A stretch of 64,000 nucleotides of DNA from Pseudomonas sp. R-28-1W-6 (lineage in GTDB: Bacteria > Pseudomonadota > Gammaproteobacteria > Pseudomonadales > Pseudomonadaceae). Positions 1 to 9,136 of the stretch are shown in pieces (within the stretch, counting starts at the first letter, position 1; each line of letters starts with the position of its first letter). Position numbers and translations under genes: made by a program. The notes under the pieces were generated by a model, which was not told where the DNA came from, made no database searches, and saw only the letters and a list, made by a program, of their open reading frames with translations. The stretch spans positions 47,061 through 111,060 of the forward strand of contig NZ_WELK01000012.1 in the NCBI RefSeq assembly GCF_009799925.1, in the 5' to 3' direction.

Positions 1-1
1 C

Positions 2-328
2 GATGTGTTCCCGCAGTCCTTCGGCCACACGCTGGTGATCCCGAAGCAGGCGCAGGCGCGCAATATCCTGGAAATCGACAGCGCCAGCCTGGCCAAGGTG
101 ATGGCCGTGGTGCAGCGCCTGACCCGCGTGCTGGTGGACGAGCTGCAGCCGGCCGGCGTGCAGGTGGCACAGTTCAACGGCGCGCCGGCCGGGCAGACGG
201 TGTTCCACATCCACATGCATGTGATCCCGCGTTATGCCGGCGAAAGCCTGGGCATCCACGCCAGCGCCAAGGCCGACCCGGCCGAGCTGGAAAAACTGCA
301 GGCACGCTTGCTGGCGCGCCTGGGCTGA
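2..328 (+). CDS. HIT-family nucleotide hydrolase/transferase, 5' end cut by window
   Basis: The reading frame is open from the first bases, so the start lies outside the window. The visible 108 or so residues end in the histidine-triad motif HIHMHVIPR, the nucleotide-binding and catalytic signature of HIT proteins (Hint/PKCI type), preceded by the usual FGHTLVIPK strand. Members hydrolyse nucleoside phosphoramidates or related dinucleotides in the cytoplasm. The exact substrate cannot be told. The stop at 326-328 is followed by a convergent gene. Confidence 0.88.
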   Translation, partial: DVFPQSFGHTLVIPKQAQARNILEIDSASLAKVMAVVQRLTRVLVDELQPAGVQVAQFNGAPAGQTVFHIHMHVIPRYAGESLGIHASAKADPAELEKLQARLLARLG

Positions 329-381
329 GTATGGCGTGTGGAGCGCCGCCCCGGCTGCGTACCGGGCCGTGCGCACCGGGC

Positions 382-1236
382 TTATTGCTCCAGGGCCAGG
401 GCGACATCCGGGCAGCGGGCTTCCTCGCTGACGGTCTGGCGCTTGAGCCACTGTTCGGCCTGGGTGTACCAGGCGGTATCGCTGGTATCGAGTTCGGCGA
501 TGGCGTCCTTATGGCCACTGGCCGCGGCCTTTTCCAGCCAGAGACGGCGCTGGATCTGGTTGCTCGGCATGCCGCGGCCGATGCTGTAGGCATGGCTGAG
601 GGCGTACTGGGCTTGCTCATGGCCGCCCAGGGCGGCCTTGCATAACCACTGCAGAGCCTTGTCGTCGTTGCTGACGTAACGCTCGGCGAGCCCGTCGTCG
701 CTGCTGATGTCCTGAATGCCGTTGTCGTCGGTCCAGTATTCCTCGGCGAGGAGGTACTGGGCGTGGGTGTTGCCCTGCACGGCGGCCTTTTCGAACCACT
801 GCATGGCGATGAACTGTTGCTGCAGGTCGTCGCCCTGGAGCAGGTAGTCGACGCCCAGCTCCACCTGGGCCAGGTCGAGGCCCTGGTTGGCGGCCTGCTC
901 CAGCAGGGGAATGCGTTTGGCATCGCCACCGGGGAGCAGCTCGTCGCGGTAGAGGATGGCCAGCTCGAAGGCCGCGCGGGCGACCCCCTGGTCCGCGGCC
1001 TGGGCATACCACAGCTCGCTGACGGGGTAGGCCTGGCGCGTGTAGTACACATAGCCGAGGTTGAACTGGGCGCAGGCATCGCCCACTGCGGCCTTTGCCT
1101 TGAGCGCCTCGACGCCGGGCGCATCGGACGGATCGACGACGATGGTGCAGGTGGTGGCCCAGGCGCTCCCGGCGCCGAGGCAGCCGAGCAGGGCCAGGCT
1201 GGCCAGGAAGTGTGGAAGAGGGCGGGGGGACTGCAT
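382..1236 (-). CDS. Exported Sel1-like repeat protein
   Basis: This 284-residue protein opens with a signal peptide (hydrophobic LASLALLGCLGAGSAWA, residues about 10-26) and then holds tandem Sel1/TPR-like helical repeats with the usual A-x-F-x-L-A and AQYxLA patterns through most of its length. Sel1 proteins are protein-protein scaffolds; the partner is unknown. The start at 1236 has an AAGGAG ribosome site; the longer frame upstream lacks one. It is probably periplasmic. The C in LLGC could be read as a lipobox, but the downstream SAWA cleavage looks better. Confidence 0.82.
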   Translation of the reverse strand: MQSPRPLPHFLASLALLGCLGAGSAWATTCTIVVDPSDAPGVEALKAKAAVGDACAQFNLGYVYYTRQAYPVSELWYAQAADQGVARAAFELAILYRDELLPGGDAKRIPLLEQAANQGLDLAQVELGVDYLLQGDDLQQQFIAMQWFEKAAVQGNTHAQYLLAEEYWTDDNGIQDISSDDGLAERYVSNDDKALQWLCKAALGGHEQAQYALSHAYSIGRGMPSNQIQRRLWLEKAAASGHKDAIAELDTSDTAWYTQAEQWLKRQTVSEEARCPDVALALEQ

Positions 1237-1483
1237 GGCGGGGCTCCTTGCCGGTTCTGGCTCCGTGGCCGCCACCGCGCTCCATGCGCGGCTGGCCTGT
1301 CGGCGACATTAGCCATTCGCCGCAGGCCGCACAAGTTGCCCGTGGCGGGCTGTGGCACAGGCTGGGGTCCACCCCGGCTGGGACGGCGCACGGGGCGGCA
1401 AAGTCTGTACGCGCCCGGCTTGTGGCGAACGGCGCGAGCGCCAATACTGGGGCCACATCTTCGATCGCCCAAGGAGGGCTTCC

Positions 1484-1915
1484 ATGCGCTTGATCTCTGC
1501 GGTTCTGCCTCTGTTGTTGCTCGCCGGTTGCTCGTCTTTTCGTGCCGATTCCGAGGATGTGCGTCCGGTGCCGGCCGATCGACTGCTGGCCTTTCAGGAG
1601 GCGCGCGAGGGCGGCGGGCAGATCGTGGTCAACCGCGACCTGGGCATGATGGGCGGCGGCTGCTACGTGGCCATCGAGGTGGATCGCCAGGTGGCCGCGC
1701 GCATCGGCGTGGGCGAGGTGGCGAGCTTCCAGGTGCCGGCCGGCACCCGCGTGGTGGGCATCACCCTGGACAAGCAGGACGACACCCTGTGCAGCAAGGG
1801 CCGCCTGCTGCGCGAGCTGGCCGTGCCGGTCAAGGCCGGCGAGACCCATGCCTTTCGCATCGTCAGCCAGAACAAGGGCGGCTTCGACATTCTGCCGGAT
1901 CAGCCGCAGCCCTGA
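1484..1915 (+). CDS. Small lipoprotein, DUF2846-like
   Basis: 143 residues. The lipobox LLAGC puts the lipidated cysteine at residue 16. The rest reads as a compact beta domain (VNRDLGMMGGGC..., VPAGTRVVGI...), resembling DUF2846-type lipoproteins; two cysteines in the mature part may form a disulfide. AAGGAGG lies 8 bases before the ATG, which decides this start over the longer frame. The role is unknown. The neighbours on both sides are unrelated. Confidence 0.8.
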   Translation: MRLISAVLPLLLLAGCSSFRADSEDVRPVPADRLLAFQEAREGGGQIVVNRDLGMMGGGCYVAIEVDRQVAARIGVGEVASFQVPAGTRVVGITLDKQDDTLCSKGRLLRELAVPVKAGETHAFRIVSQNKGGFDILPDQPQP

Positions 1916-2052
1916 CTCCCCCTGCAAGCCTGTATCGGCGGGCGTGCGCTGTTCGCTGTTAGGCGAGTGTTGGTGGTGCCTGAGCGGTCTTGGCGCTGGA
2001 CGCCAGCGGCCATCCTGGGCAAGCATGCGGCTTTTGCCGGGAAGCCATTGTG

Positions 2053-2940
2053 ATGCGTCGCCTGCCGTCCCTCACCGCGTTGCGTACCTTCGAGTCGGCG
2101 GCGCGGCACGCGCATTTCGGTCGCGCCGCCGCCGAGCTGTGCGTCACCGACAGCGCAGTCAGCCACCAGATCCGCCAGCTCGAAGAGCAGCTCGGCACGC
2201 GGCTGTTCCAGCGCGATGGCCGCCAGGTACGCCCCACGCCACAGGCCAAGCGCCTGCTGCGCAGCCTGCAGCAGGCCTTCGAGCTGATCGGCGAGGCTTG
2301 CGACGAGCTGCGCGACCCCGGTTCCCAGGCGCAACTGCGCATCGCGGTGACCGCCGAGCTGGCGCAGAAGTGGCTGGTCGGGCGCCTGGCCGATTTCAGC
2401 GAGCGCTACCCGCAGATCACCCTGCACCTTTACGAACAGCCGCTGGAGGCGACCCAGCCTGGCGAGGAGATCGACCTGGCGATCACCTATGGCACCGGCC
2501 CGGCCGATGGCAGCGCCTACTTCGTGCGGCCGTTGCCGATCCTGCTGTTCTTCCCGGTGTGCAGCCCCGGCCTGTTCAACCAGCTGCCGCTCAAGCACCC
2601 GCGCGACCTGGCGCGCCACTGCCTGCTGCACGACGATCAGGACGGCAAGACCTGGACCGCCTGGCTGACCACCCATGCCGGCGATATCCAGCCACAGCGC
2701 CATCTCTACCTCGGCCATGCCGGGCTGACCATGGAGGCCGCCGCGCGCGGCCAGGGCGTGGCCATCGGCGACAACCTGACCAGCGCCGAGGATCTGGCCA
2801 GCGGCCGTCTGGTGCGCCCGTTCGCCGCCAGCGTGGCCTCGCTCGGGCAATACGCGCTGGTCTGCGAGCGGCTGCGCCTGGATAAACCGGCGGTGGCGCA
2901 GTTCGTCGAATGGTTCACCGATCAGCTGGTCGACCTGTGA
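2053..2940 (+). CDS. LysR-type regulator, GcvA-like
   Basis: 295 residues with an N-terminal winged helix-turn-helix (residues about 5-65, LTALRTFESAARH...AVSHQIRQLEEQLG) and a C-terminal periplasmic-binding-like effector domain. The SLTALRTFE opening is typical of the GcvA/AmpR branch. It lies 97 bases ahead of agmatine deiminase on the same strand, so it may control the polyamine genes behind it, but that is inferred from position only. The ATG at 2053 begins the conserved HTH; the frame extends upstream without need. Confidence 0.88.
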   Translation: MRRLPSLTALRTFESAARHAHFGRAAAELCVTDSAVSHQIRQLEEQLGTRLFQRDGRQVRPTPQAKRLLRSLQQAFELIGEACDELRDPGSQAQLRIAVTAELAQKWLVGRLADFSERYPQITLHLYEQPLEATQPGEEIDLAITYGTGPADGSAYFVRPLPILLFFPVCSPGLFNQLPLKHPRDLARHCLLHDDQDGKTWTAWLTTHAGDIQPQRHLYLGHAGLTMEAAARGQGVAIGDNLTSAEDLASGRLVRPFAASVASLGQYALVCERLRLDKPAVAQFVEWFTDQLVDL

Positions 2941-3037
2941 ATTAGATTCAGCTATCCCGCGATAATGGTCATTGGTCGCGGGCGCTCTGCCGCGGGTACT
3001 GTCGAGCTATCCAACAGCCACCGACGAGTACCCTGCA

Positions 3038-4150
3038 ATGGCCCGTTCCCTGACCTCTCTGCCCAAAACCGACGGCTTCCGCCTGCCCGGTGAATTCGAA
3101 CCCAAGGCCCGTTGCTGGCTCGGCTGGCCGGAGCGTACCGACGTGTGGCGCAACGGGGCCAAGCCGGCGCAGAAAGTCTGGGTCGATATCGTCAGCGCCA
3201 TCGCCAGCAGTGAGCCGGTCACCGTGTGCGCCTCGGCCAGCCAGTACGCCAACGCCCGTCGCCAGCTGCCGGCCCATGTGCGGGTGGTGGAAATGACCTG
3301 CAACGACACCTGGTTTCGCGACAGCGGCCCGGCCTTCCTGGTCAATGACGACACCCTTGAGGTGCGCGGTGTGGACTTTGAGTTCAACGCCTACGGCGGC
3401 CTCGACGGCGGCTTGTACTACCCGTGGGACAAGGACGACCAGATCGCGCAGAAGATCCTCGAGATCGAAGGCTACGACCGCTACCGCGCGCCCTTTATCG
3501 CCGAGATGGGCGGCATCCAGACCGATGGCCAGCGCACCCTGCTGACCACCGAGCAGTGCCTGCTCAACCGCAACCGCAACGCCCACCTGGGCAAGGACGA
3601 GATGACCCGCCGGCTCGGCGATTACCTCGGTGCCGAGCAGGTAATCTGGTTGCCGCGCGGCTGCAAGTTCGACGAAACCGACGGCCATATCGACGACCTG
3701 GCCTGCTTCGTTCGCCCCGGCGTGGTGGTGATGCAGTGGACCGACGACCGCAACGATCCGCAGTGGGAAATCTACCAGGAGGCCTACGACATCCTGCGCA
3801 GCAGCCGCGACGCCCGAGGGCGTGAGCTGCAGGTGCACAAGCTGCCGCAGCCGCGTGTGCTGCAGTGGACGGCGGAGGAGGCCGAGGGCCTGGACCAGGA
3901 CGACGCGACCCACACGCGCCAGGCCGGCACGCAGATCTGCGCCTCCTACATCAACTACTACGCCGGCAACTCGGCCATCGTCGTGCCGCTGTTCAACGAC
4001 CCCTGCGACCGCGTGGCCCAGGCCACCCTGGCCGAGCTGTTCCCGCAGCATCGCATCCTCGGTATCGACAACTCGCGGGAAATCCTCCTCGGCGGCGGCA
4101 ACGTCGCCTGCATCACCATGCCGCAATACGCCGCGCCGCAGCGCGCCTAG
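3038..4150 (+). CDS. aguA: Agmatine deiminase
   Basis: 370 residues of the peptidyl-arginine-deiminase fold. The enzyme converts agmatine to N-carbamoylputrescine and ammonia, the first step from agmatine to putrescine. Family landmarks are present: TWFRDSGPAF, the GCKFDETDGHIDD segment with the catalytic His and Asp, and the C-terminal GGGNVACIT with the nucleophilic cysteine near residue 358. The length fits AguA. Only 9 bases separate it from the binding-protein gene that follows, so the two are probably co-transcribed. No aguB partner lies in the window. Confidence 0.94.
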   Translation: MARSLTSLPKTDGFRLPGEFEPKARCWLGWPERTDVWRNGAKPAQKVWVDIVSAIASSEPVTVCASASQYANARRQLPAHVRVVEMTCNDTWFRDSGPAFLVNDDTLEVRGVDFEFNAYGGLDGGLYYPWDKDDQIAQKILEIEGYDRYRAPFIAEMGGIQTDGQRTLLTTEQCLLNRNRNAHLGKDEMTRRLGDYLGAEQVIWLPRGCKFDETDGHIDDLACFVRPGVVVMQWTDDRNDPQWEIYQEAYDILRSSRDARGRELQVHKLPQPRVLQWTAEEAEGLDQDDATHTRQAGTQICASYINYYAGNSAIVVPLFNDPCDRVAQATLAELFPQHRILGIDNSREILLGGGNVACITMPQYAAPQRA

Positions 4151-4159
4151 GAGGCTCCG

Positions 4160-5251
4160 ATGAAACTGCATGCCACTCTGTTGGCCCTGGGCCTGGCCGT
4201 TAGCGCGCACGCACTGGCGGGCGAGGCGCCCAAGCAGGTCAACCTGTATATCTGGAACGAGTACCTGGCGCCGGACACCCTGTCGTCCTTCGAGGCGAAG
4301 ACCGGGATCAAGGTGGTGGTCGACCACTTCGACTCGCTGGAGACGGTGGAGACCAAGCTGCTCACCGGGCGCAGCGGCTACGACCTGGTGCTGACCGCCG
4401 GCCAGCACCTGCAGCGGTCGATCCAGAGCGGTGCGCTGCAGCCGCTGGACAAGGCCGCGCTGCCGCACTTCGCCGGGCTGGATGGCGAGTTCACCGGGCA
4501 TATGGCGGCCTTCGATCCGGGCAATCGCTATGCCGGGTTGTACGTGTGGGGCACCACAGGGTTCGGCTATCAGCAGCAGGCCATCGCCAAGCGCATGGCG
4601 GATGCGCCGACCGACAGCTGGAGCATGCTGCTCGACCCGGCGGTGGTGGCCAGGTTCGCCGACTGCGGGGTGAGTTTCCTCAACGATCCCAACGAGGTGT
4701 TCGCCGCGACCTTCCGCTACCTGGGCCTGGACATCAACCGGCAGAGCCTCGACGACCTCAAGCTGGCCGCGGCGCACCTGGCCAAGGTGCGGCCGTCGAT
4801 CCGCTACTTCGACAACGACCGCAATATCGCCGACCTGGCCAATGGCGATACCTGCCTGGCGATGTCGTGGAACGGCAACGTGTCGATTGCCGCCGGCCAG
4901 GCGCAGCAGGCGGGCAAGCCGTACAGCCTGCACTACAGCATCCCGCGCGAAGGCACGCTGATCTGGTTCGACGCCATGGTGATTCCCAAGGATGCGCCGC
5001 ATCCGGAGGCAGCGCTGGCGTTGATGGATCACCTGATGACCCCGGAGGTGATCGGTGCCATCAGCAACAGCATCTACTACGCCAATGCAGTGCCGGCCGC
5101 GCAGGCGACGGTCGACCCAGCCCTCCTCGCCGACCCCGGCACCTACCCGCCGCAGGCGCTGCGCAATGGGCTGTACACCAAGAACGACAACAGCCCGGCG
5201 TTCAACCGGGCGCTGACCCGGGCGTTCAGCAAGTTGAAGTCGGGGTTGTGA
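4160..5251 (+). CDS. Polyamine-type ABC transporter substrate-binding protein (PotF/SpuD-like)
   Basis: 363 residues starting with a signal peptide (LLALGLAVSAHALAG, cleavage near residue 21). The mature protein begins with VNLYIWNEYLAPDTL, the strand typical of spermidine/putrescine binding proteins, and continues with the SGYDLVLTAG, SWNGNVSIAAG and GTLIWFDAMVIPKDA segments of the family. It should bind a polyamine or agmatine in the periplasm. No permease or ATPase genes accompany it, so it must share a transporter encoded elsewhere or act as a sensor. The link with aguA supports a polyamine ligand. Confidence 0.88.
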   Translation: MKLHATLLALGLAVSAHALAGEAPKQVNLYIWNEYLAPDTLSSFEAKTGIKVVVDHFDSLETVETKLLTGRSGYDLVLTAGQHLQRSIQSGALQPLDKAALPHFAGLDGEFTGHMAAFDPGNRYAGLYVWGTTGFGYQQQAIAKRMADAPTDSWSMLLDPAVVARFADCGVSFLNDPNEVFAATFRYLGLDINRQSLDDLKLAAAHLAKVRPSIRYFDNDRNIADLANGDTCLAMSWNGNVSIAAGQAQQAGKPYSLHYSIPREGTLIWFDAMVIPKDAPHPEAALALMDHLMTPEVIGAISNSIYYANAVPAAQATVDPALLADPGTYPPQALRNGLYTKNDNSPAFNRALTRAFSKLKSGL

Positions 5252-5385
5252 ACAGCGCCAGGGCAGCTGCAGCCCGCCACCTGGGCTGCCCCTGCTGAAG
5301 TCCTCGGGTCTAGGCTCGGGCGATCAGCAGCGACAGGCAGCCCGGCACCCGCCCTGGCCTGTTGCCGAGCGGGCGGTTGTCGTTG

Positions 5386-5434
5386 ACCGCAGCGGCTAGC
5401 AGGCCGTTGAAAAACGTACTGGGTTTACACAGCT
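5386..5434. repeat. Possible remnant of a transposable-element end
   Basis: The string GCAGGCCGTTGAAAAACG resembles terminal sequences seen at many insertion-sequence or MITE ends. Only one end is visible and no transposase fragment accompanies it, so this may be a relic. It overlaps the 3' end of the DUF1326 gene. Confidence 0.25.
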
Positions 5435-6068
5435 AGCGCACCACGCCGCGCCCGGTGAAGTGCAGGTGGGCGAAGTGGCCATGGCTGTGCTGCGCCTGGA
5501 TGTGGATCGGTCCCTGAGTCTGGAAGCTGCCGCTGGCCATTTCCGCTTCGTTGAACTCGAAGCCGTCGGGCAGCACCAGGCGCACGCGCTGGGCTTCGCC
5601 GCTGACCGGATTGCGGATCGGCTCGCCGCTGGCTTCCAGCACCTCGGGAATGCGGACCCGGGCCTGGCGCCCGGCGACATCGACGCTCAGTTCGATGGCG
5701 ACGAACTGGGGGTCGTGCATCTCGCTGATGGTCCCGGCGAACACATTGAACACGGTGGCGCCGGGGTCGGTTTCGGCGCCGGAGAGAATGGTCAGCAGGG
5801 CGTTGCGCTGTTCGGCGCTGGCGCGCTGGTCGATGAACACCTGGCAGCGGCCGTTGCCTTCGTGGATGGCGCCCGGCCAGGCGAACATGCCGACCCAGCA
5901 CAGGCCGTCGAGAAGGGTTTCGTTGAAATGGCCCCGGTCGATGCGCATCGACACCACGGCTTCGCACTTGCCGCGGCTGGGTCGGGCGCTGAATTGGCAG
6001 GGGCAGCCCCAGTCGCAGTTGCAGGTGACGAATTCGTCGCCCTGCATCCGCCAGTCGGCCATGGACAT
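5433..6068 (-). CDS. DUF1326 family protein
   Basis: 211 residues. The N-terminal CNCDWGCPCQF cluster supplies four cysteines in a pattern characteristic of DUF1326, suggesting metal or thiol chemistry, but the family has no firm biochemical role. The body is beta-rich. An AAGGAGG site precedes the ATG at 6068 (an alternative ATG lies two codons inside). No signal peptide is seen. It stands alone between convergent and same-strand neighbours. Confidence 0.85.
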   Translation of the reverse strand: MSMADWRMQGDEFVTCNCDWGCPCQFSARPSRGKCEAVVSMRIDRGHFNETLLDGLCWVGMFAWPGAIHEGNGRCQVFIDQRASAEQRNALLTILSGAETDPGATVFNVFAGTISEMHDPQFVAIELSVDVAGRQARVRIPEVLEASGEPIRNPVSGEAQRVRLVLPDGFEFNEAEMASGSFQTQGPIHIQAQHSHGHFAHLHFTGRGVVR

Positions 6069-6173
6069 GGCTTCCTCCTTCCCGCCGCAGCGGGGTTGGC
6101 AATCCCCCATTTGTCAGGCTAACCCCGCATCCGGGTGGGCGGGGCGCGAGCCGACTAAAGGCGGGCCGCCGGC

Positions 6174-6899
6174 TCAGCGGTACTTGGCCAGGATCGCCTC
6201 GAACTCGCCGTCCAGCTTCATTCGTACCAGGGCGCGCAGCAGGCGCATGGTCGGCACATCCGGCTCGTCGCGGACGATGCAGGCAACCGGGTCGGCGGTC
6301 ACTTCGCCCACCGCTTGCAGCTTGCGTTCGGCGGGCTGCCGACGGTTGTACCAGTCGAGGGACAGCTCGTTGCTGACGGCGTAGCGGTAGCGCCGCGCCT
6401 CCAGCTTGTCCAGGGCCTGTTCCTGGGTGCGGGCGTCGTCGCGGCGCAGCTGGCCGCTGGCGAACAGCGCTTGCAGCTGCGGATAGCTGAAGCCCAGCAC
6501 GGTGCCGATCGTTTCGCCCGGCAGTCGGCGCGGGTCGAGCGCGGCGCTGTCGCGGCGGCTCACCAGCAGGTCGCGCTGGACCATGAAGGGCACGCTCCAG
6601 ATGTACTGGTGATGGGACTCCTGCAGCCAGTCCTGGGTGACGTAGCAGCGCACGTCGATCTCGCCGCGCACCAGCATCTGCTGCACGCGCAGGCGCGGCA
6701 TGACCAGCAGTTCGGCGCGCCGCCCGATCTTCTGCGCCAGGCGGGTCTGCAGGTCGTAGAGAATGCCACCGGTGGCGCGCCGGCCGTCGATCTGCATCAT
6801 CGGCATGGCCCAGCTTTCGGTCACGGCAAAGCGCAGCGGCCGCTCCTCGGCGGCGAGGGCGGCGCTCAACAGCAGGAAAGCGAGCGGCAGTAGGTGCAT
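6174..6899 (-). CDS. Periplasmic solute-binding-like protein (SBP family 3)
   Basis: 241 residues with a signal peptide (MHLLPLAFLLLSAALAAEE). The mature chain follows the family 3 fold: RFAVTESWAMPMM, GGILYDLQTRLAQKIG, and a hinge near the IGTVLGFSYP segment. In Pseudomonas many such stand-alone proteins are amino-acid binding or orphan sensors; no transporter genes are next to it. The start at 6899 has only a weak ribosome site, but the upstream frame is implausible. Confidence 0.82.
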   Translation of the reverse strand: MHLLPLAFLLLSAALAAEERPLRFAVTESWAMPMMQIDGRRATGGILYDLQTRLAQKIGRRAELLVMPRLRVQQMLVRGEIDVRCYVTQDWLQESHHQYIWSVPFMVQRDLLVSRRDSAALDPRRLPGETIGTVLGFSYPQLQALFASGQLRRDDARTQEQALDKLEARRYRYAVSNELSLDWYNRRQPAERKLQAVGEVTADPVACIVRDEPDVPTMRLLRALVRMKLDGEFEAILAKYR

Positions 6900-6997
6900 G
6901 GCGATGGCGGGTGGCGACCTTGGGCTGGGGCGCGGGCGCGCGCTACACAGCTTACCGAGAAACCGGCTCGCTCGGGAGGCGGATGCGTGTGCCGGTT

Positions 6998-7609
6998 TCA
7001 GCGGGTCAGCGGCAGGGCCAGGCCCATCGCGGTGAACAGGCCGCCGCAACCACGGTTGAAGACCTTGCCGCTGCGCTCCAGCCAGGGGCGGATGCGCTGG
7101 GCCATGCGCGCCAGGGCATATTCCACCAGGCCTTCGACCAGGGCGAAGGTCAGCGCCATGACGGCGAACTGCAGCCAGAGGTCCGCCGCCGGGTCGAGGA
7201 ACTGCGGCAGGAAGGCGGCGTAGAACAGGATCACCTTGGGGTTGGAGACCGCCGCCAGCAGGCCCTGGCGCAACAGCAGCGGACCGGGCCTGGCGGCTGC
7301 CGGGACGAGCGCGGCCAGGTGCAACGGCGGGGCGCGCCAGAGCTGCACGCCGAGCCAGATCAGGTAGGCGCCGCCGAGCCACTTGAGCAGGATCAGCGCG
7401 TCGACCGAGGCCTGCAGCAGGGCGGCCAGGCCGAACATCGACAGGGCCATCAGCAGGACGAAGCCGAGCACGCCGCCGCTCACCGTCCACAGGGCGCGCC
7501 GGTGGCCATACAGGGCGCCGTGGCTGAGGGCGAGCAGGCCGTTGGGGCCGGGCGTCAGCGCCAGGCCGATGACGGTGCCAAGGTAGATGAGCCAGGTGTG
7601 CAGGGCCAT
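6998..7609 (-). CDS. LysE/RhtB-family amino-acid exporter
   Basis: 203 residues with about six membrane segments and the family signature TPGPN at residues about 19-23 followed by a GxxxG-rich helix. Members export lysine, homoserine, threonine or related metabolites across the inner membrane. The substrate cannot be assigned from sequence. It is followed on the same strand by the solute-binding-like gene after about 100 bases. Confidence 0.9.
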   Translation of the reverse strand: MALHTWLIYLGTVIGLALTPGPNGLLALSHGALYGHRRALWTVSGGVLGFVLLMALSMFGLAALLQASVDALILLKWLGGAYLIWLGVQLWRAPPLHLAALVPAAARPGPLLLRQGLLAAVSNPKVILFYAAFLPQFLDPAADLWLQFAVMALTFALVEGLVEYALARMAQRIRPWLERSGKVFNRGCGGLFTAMGLALPLTR

Positions 7610-7970
7610 GGTCGATCCCCGGTAGGGCGGGAGCCGCCGGGAGGCCGCTCATCCAGCCTGCACGCTAGCCCATGGGCGCCGCGCCGCACAAGGCCGGGTG
7701 CTTGTTGCGGTGGCCGTTATGCCCTGTTCTATGGCGGGGAAGGCCTGTGTCCCGGGTGGGCTGGCAGGCATCTTCCCTAGCAGGGGCCGCGTCGCCGGCA
7801 GTCTGTCGGGGCAGCGCCGGGCGCCCGGCTGTGGCACACTCTGCCGCTTACGACAGGCGTGCCGCCACCGGCGTTGCCGCTTTGCCGGTCCAAGAATTTC
7901 TGCCTGCGGCTGGCCGCGGGCTTATCGCACACCTGGTCGCCAGCGCGACCCAGACGAAGAGGAACGCCCC
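7610..7970. other. Intergenic stretch, 361 bases
   Basis: This divergent region separates the LysE exporter and the FabH-like gene, so it should hold both promoters. It is GC-rich and I see no convincing coding frame, terminator or operator in it. A TGGCAC string near 7828 is not followed by a TTGC at the right spacing for sigma54. Confidence 0.5.
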
Positions 7971-9092
7971 GTGCACAAAGCCGTAATCAGTGGCACTGGC
8001 CTGTATACCCCGGCTAACAGCATCTCCAACGAGGAGCTGGTGGCTTCCTTCAACAGCTACGTTCAGCAGTTCAACAGCGACAACGCCGCCGCCATCGAGC
8101 GGGGCGAGGTCGAGGCGCTGAGCGAGTCCAGCGTGGCCTTCATCGAGAAGGCATCAGGCATCAAGAGCCGCTACGTGATGGACAAGGCCGGCATTCTCGA
8201 CCCGCAGCGCATGACCCCGCGCATCCCCGAGCGTTCCAACGACGAGTGGGGCATTCTCTGCGAGATGGCCGTCGGTGCCGCCAAGCAAGCCCTGCAGCGC
8301 GCCGGCAAGACCGTCGCCGATATCGACGGGGTGATCGTCGCCTGCTCCAACCTGCAGCGCGCCTACCCGGCGGTGGCCATCGAAGTGCAGGCGGCCCTCG
8401 GCATCCAGGGCTGGGGCTACGACATGAACGTGGCCTGTTCCTCGGCCACCTTCGGCCTACAGGCGGCCAACAACGCCGTGCAGACCGGCCAGGCCCGCGC
8501 CGTGCTGATGGTCAACCCGGAGATCTGCACCGGCCACCTGAACTTCCGCGACCGCGACAGCCACTTCATCTTCGGCGATGCCGCCACCGCGGTGATCGTC
8601 GAGCGCGCCGACCTGGCGACCTCGGCGCAGCAGTGGGACATCGTCGGCACCAAGCTGCTGACCCAGTTCTCCAACAACATCCGCAACAACTTCGGCTTCC
8701 TCAACCGCGCCGCGGAGGAGGGCATCGGTGCCCCGGACAAGCTGTTCGTCCAGGAAGGCCGCAAGGTGTTCCGCGATGTCTGCCCGATGGTTGCCGAGCT
8801 GATCGCCGCGCACCTGGCCGAGAACCAGCTGAATGTCGGCGACGTGAAGCGCTTCTGGCTGCACCAGGCCAACCTCAACATGAACCTGCTGATCGCCCGC
8901 AAGCTGCTCGGCCGCGACGCCGAAGAGGGCGAGGCGCCGGTGATCCTCGATACCTACGCCAACACCAGTTCGGCCGGCTCGGTGATCGCCTTCCACAAGC
9001 ATCAGGACGACCTGCCCAGTGGCGCGCTGGGCGTGCTCAGCTCCTTCGGTGCCGGGTACTCCATCGGTAGCGTGATCCTGCGCAAGCATTGA
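7971..9092 (+). CDS. Beta-ketoacyl-ACP synthase III-like enzyme
   Basis: 373 residues of the thiolase fold, beginning VISGTGLYTP. The triad is visible: the nucleophilic cysteine in NVACSSATFG (near residue 156), histidine in WLHQANLNMN and asparagine in DTYANTSSAG. It condenses an acyl-CoA with malonyl-ACP. It is longer than housekeeping FabH (about 320 residues), with an N-terminal insertion, and resembles P. aeruginosa PA3286, recalled as an octanoyl-CoA-using KAS III that shunts beta-oxidation products into fatty-acid synthesis. The GTG start has AGAGGAA upstream. An ECF sigma gene follows 44 bases later. Confidence 0.88.
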   Translation: MHKAVISGTGLYTPANSISNEELVASFNSYVQQFNSDNAAAIERGEVEALSESSVAFIEKASGIKSRYVMDKAGILDPQRMTPRIPERSNDEWGILCEMAVGAAKQALQRAGKTVADIDGVIVACSNLQRAYPAVAIEVQAALGIQGWGYDMNVACSSATFGLQAANNAVQTGQARAVLMVNPEICTGHLNFRDRDSHFIFGDAATAVIVERADLATSAQQWDIVGTKLLTQFSNNIRNNFGFLNRAAEEGIGAPDKLFVQEGRKVFRDVCPMVAELIAAHLAENQLNVGDVKRFWLHQANLNMNLLIARKLLGRDAEEGEAPVILDTYANTSSAGSVIAFHKHQDDLPSGALGVLSSFGAGYSIGSVILRKH

Positions 9093-9106
9093 GTGCTGCA
9101 ACCTGA

Positions 9107-9127
9107 GGTGCGCTGAGCGCACCCTAC
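9107..9127. repeat. Half copy of the GTAGGGTGCGCC inverted-repeat element
   Basis: GGTGCGC TGA GCGCACC followed by CTACG is a perfect 7-bp hairpin whose right arm matches the ends of the longer elements at 15421, 37425 and 47163. It sits between the FabH-like stop and the sigma-factor start. Confidence 0.55.
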
Positions 9128-9136
9128 GGGAGGCCC

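Noticed and set aside
7820..7850. TGGCAC string upstream of the FabH-like gene as a sigma54 promoter
   Set aside because: No TTGC follows at the required spacing.
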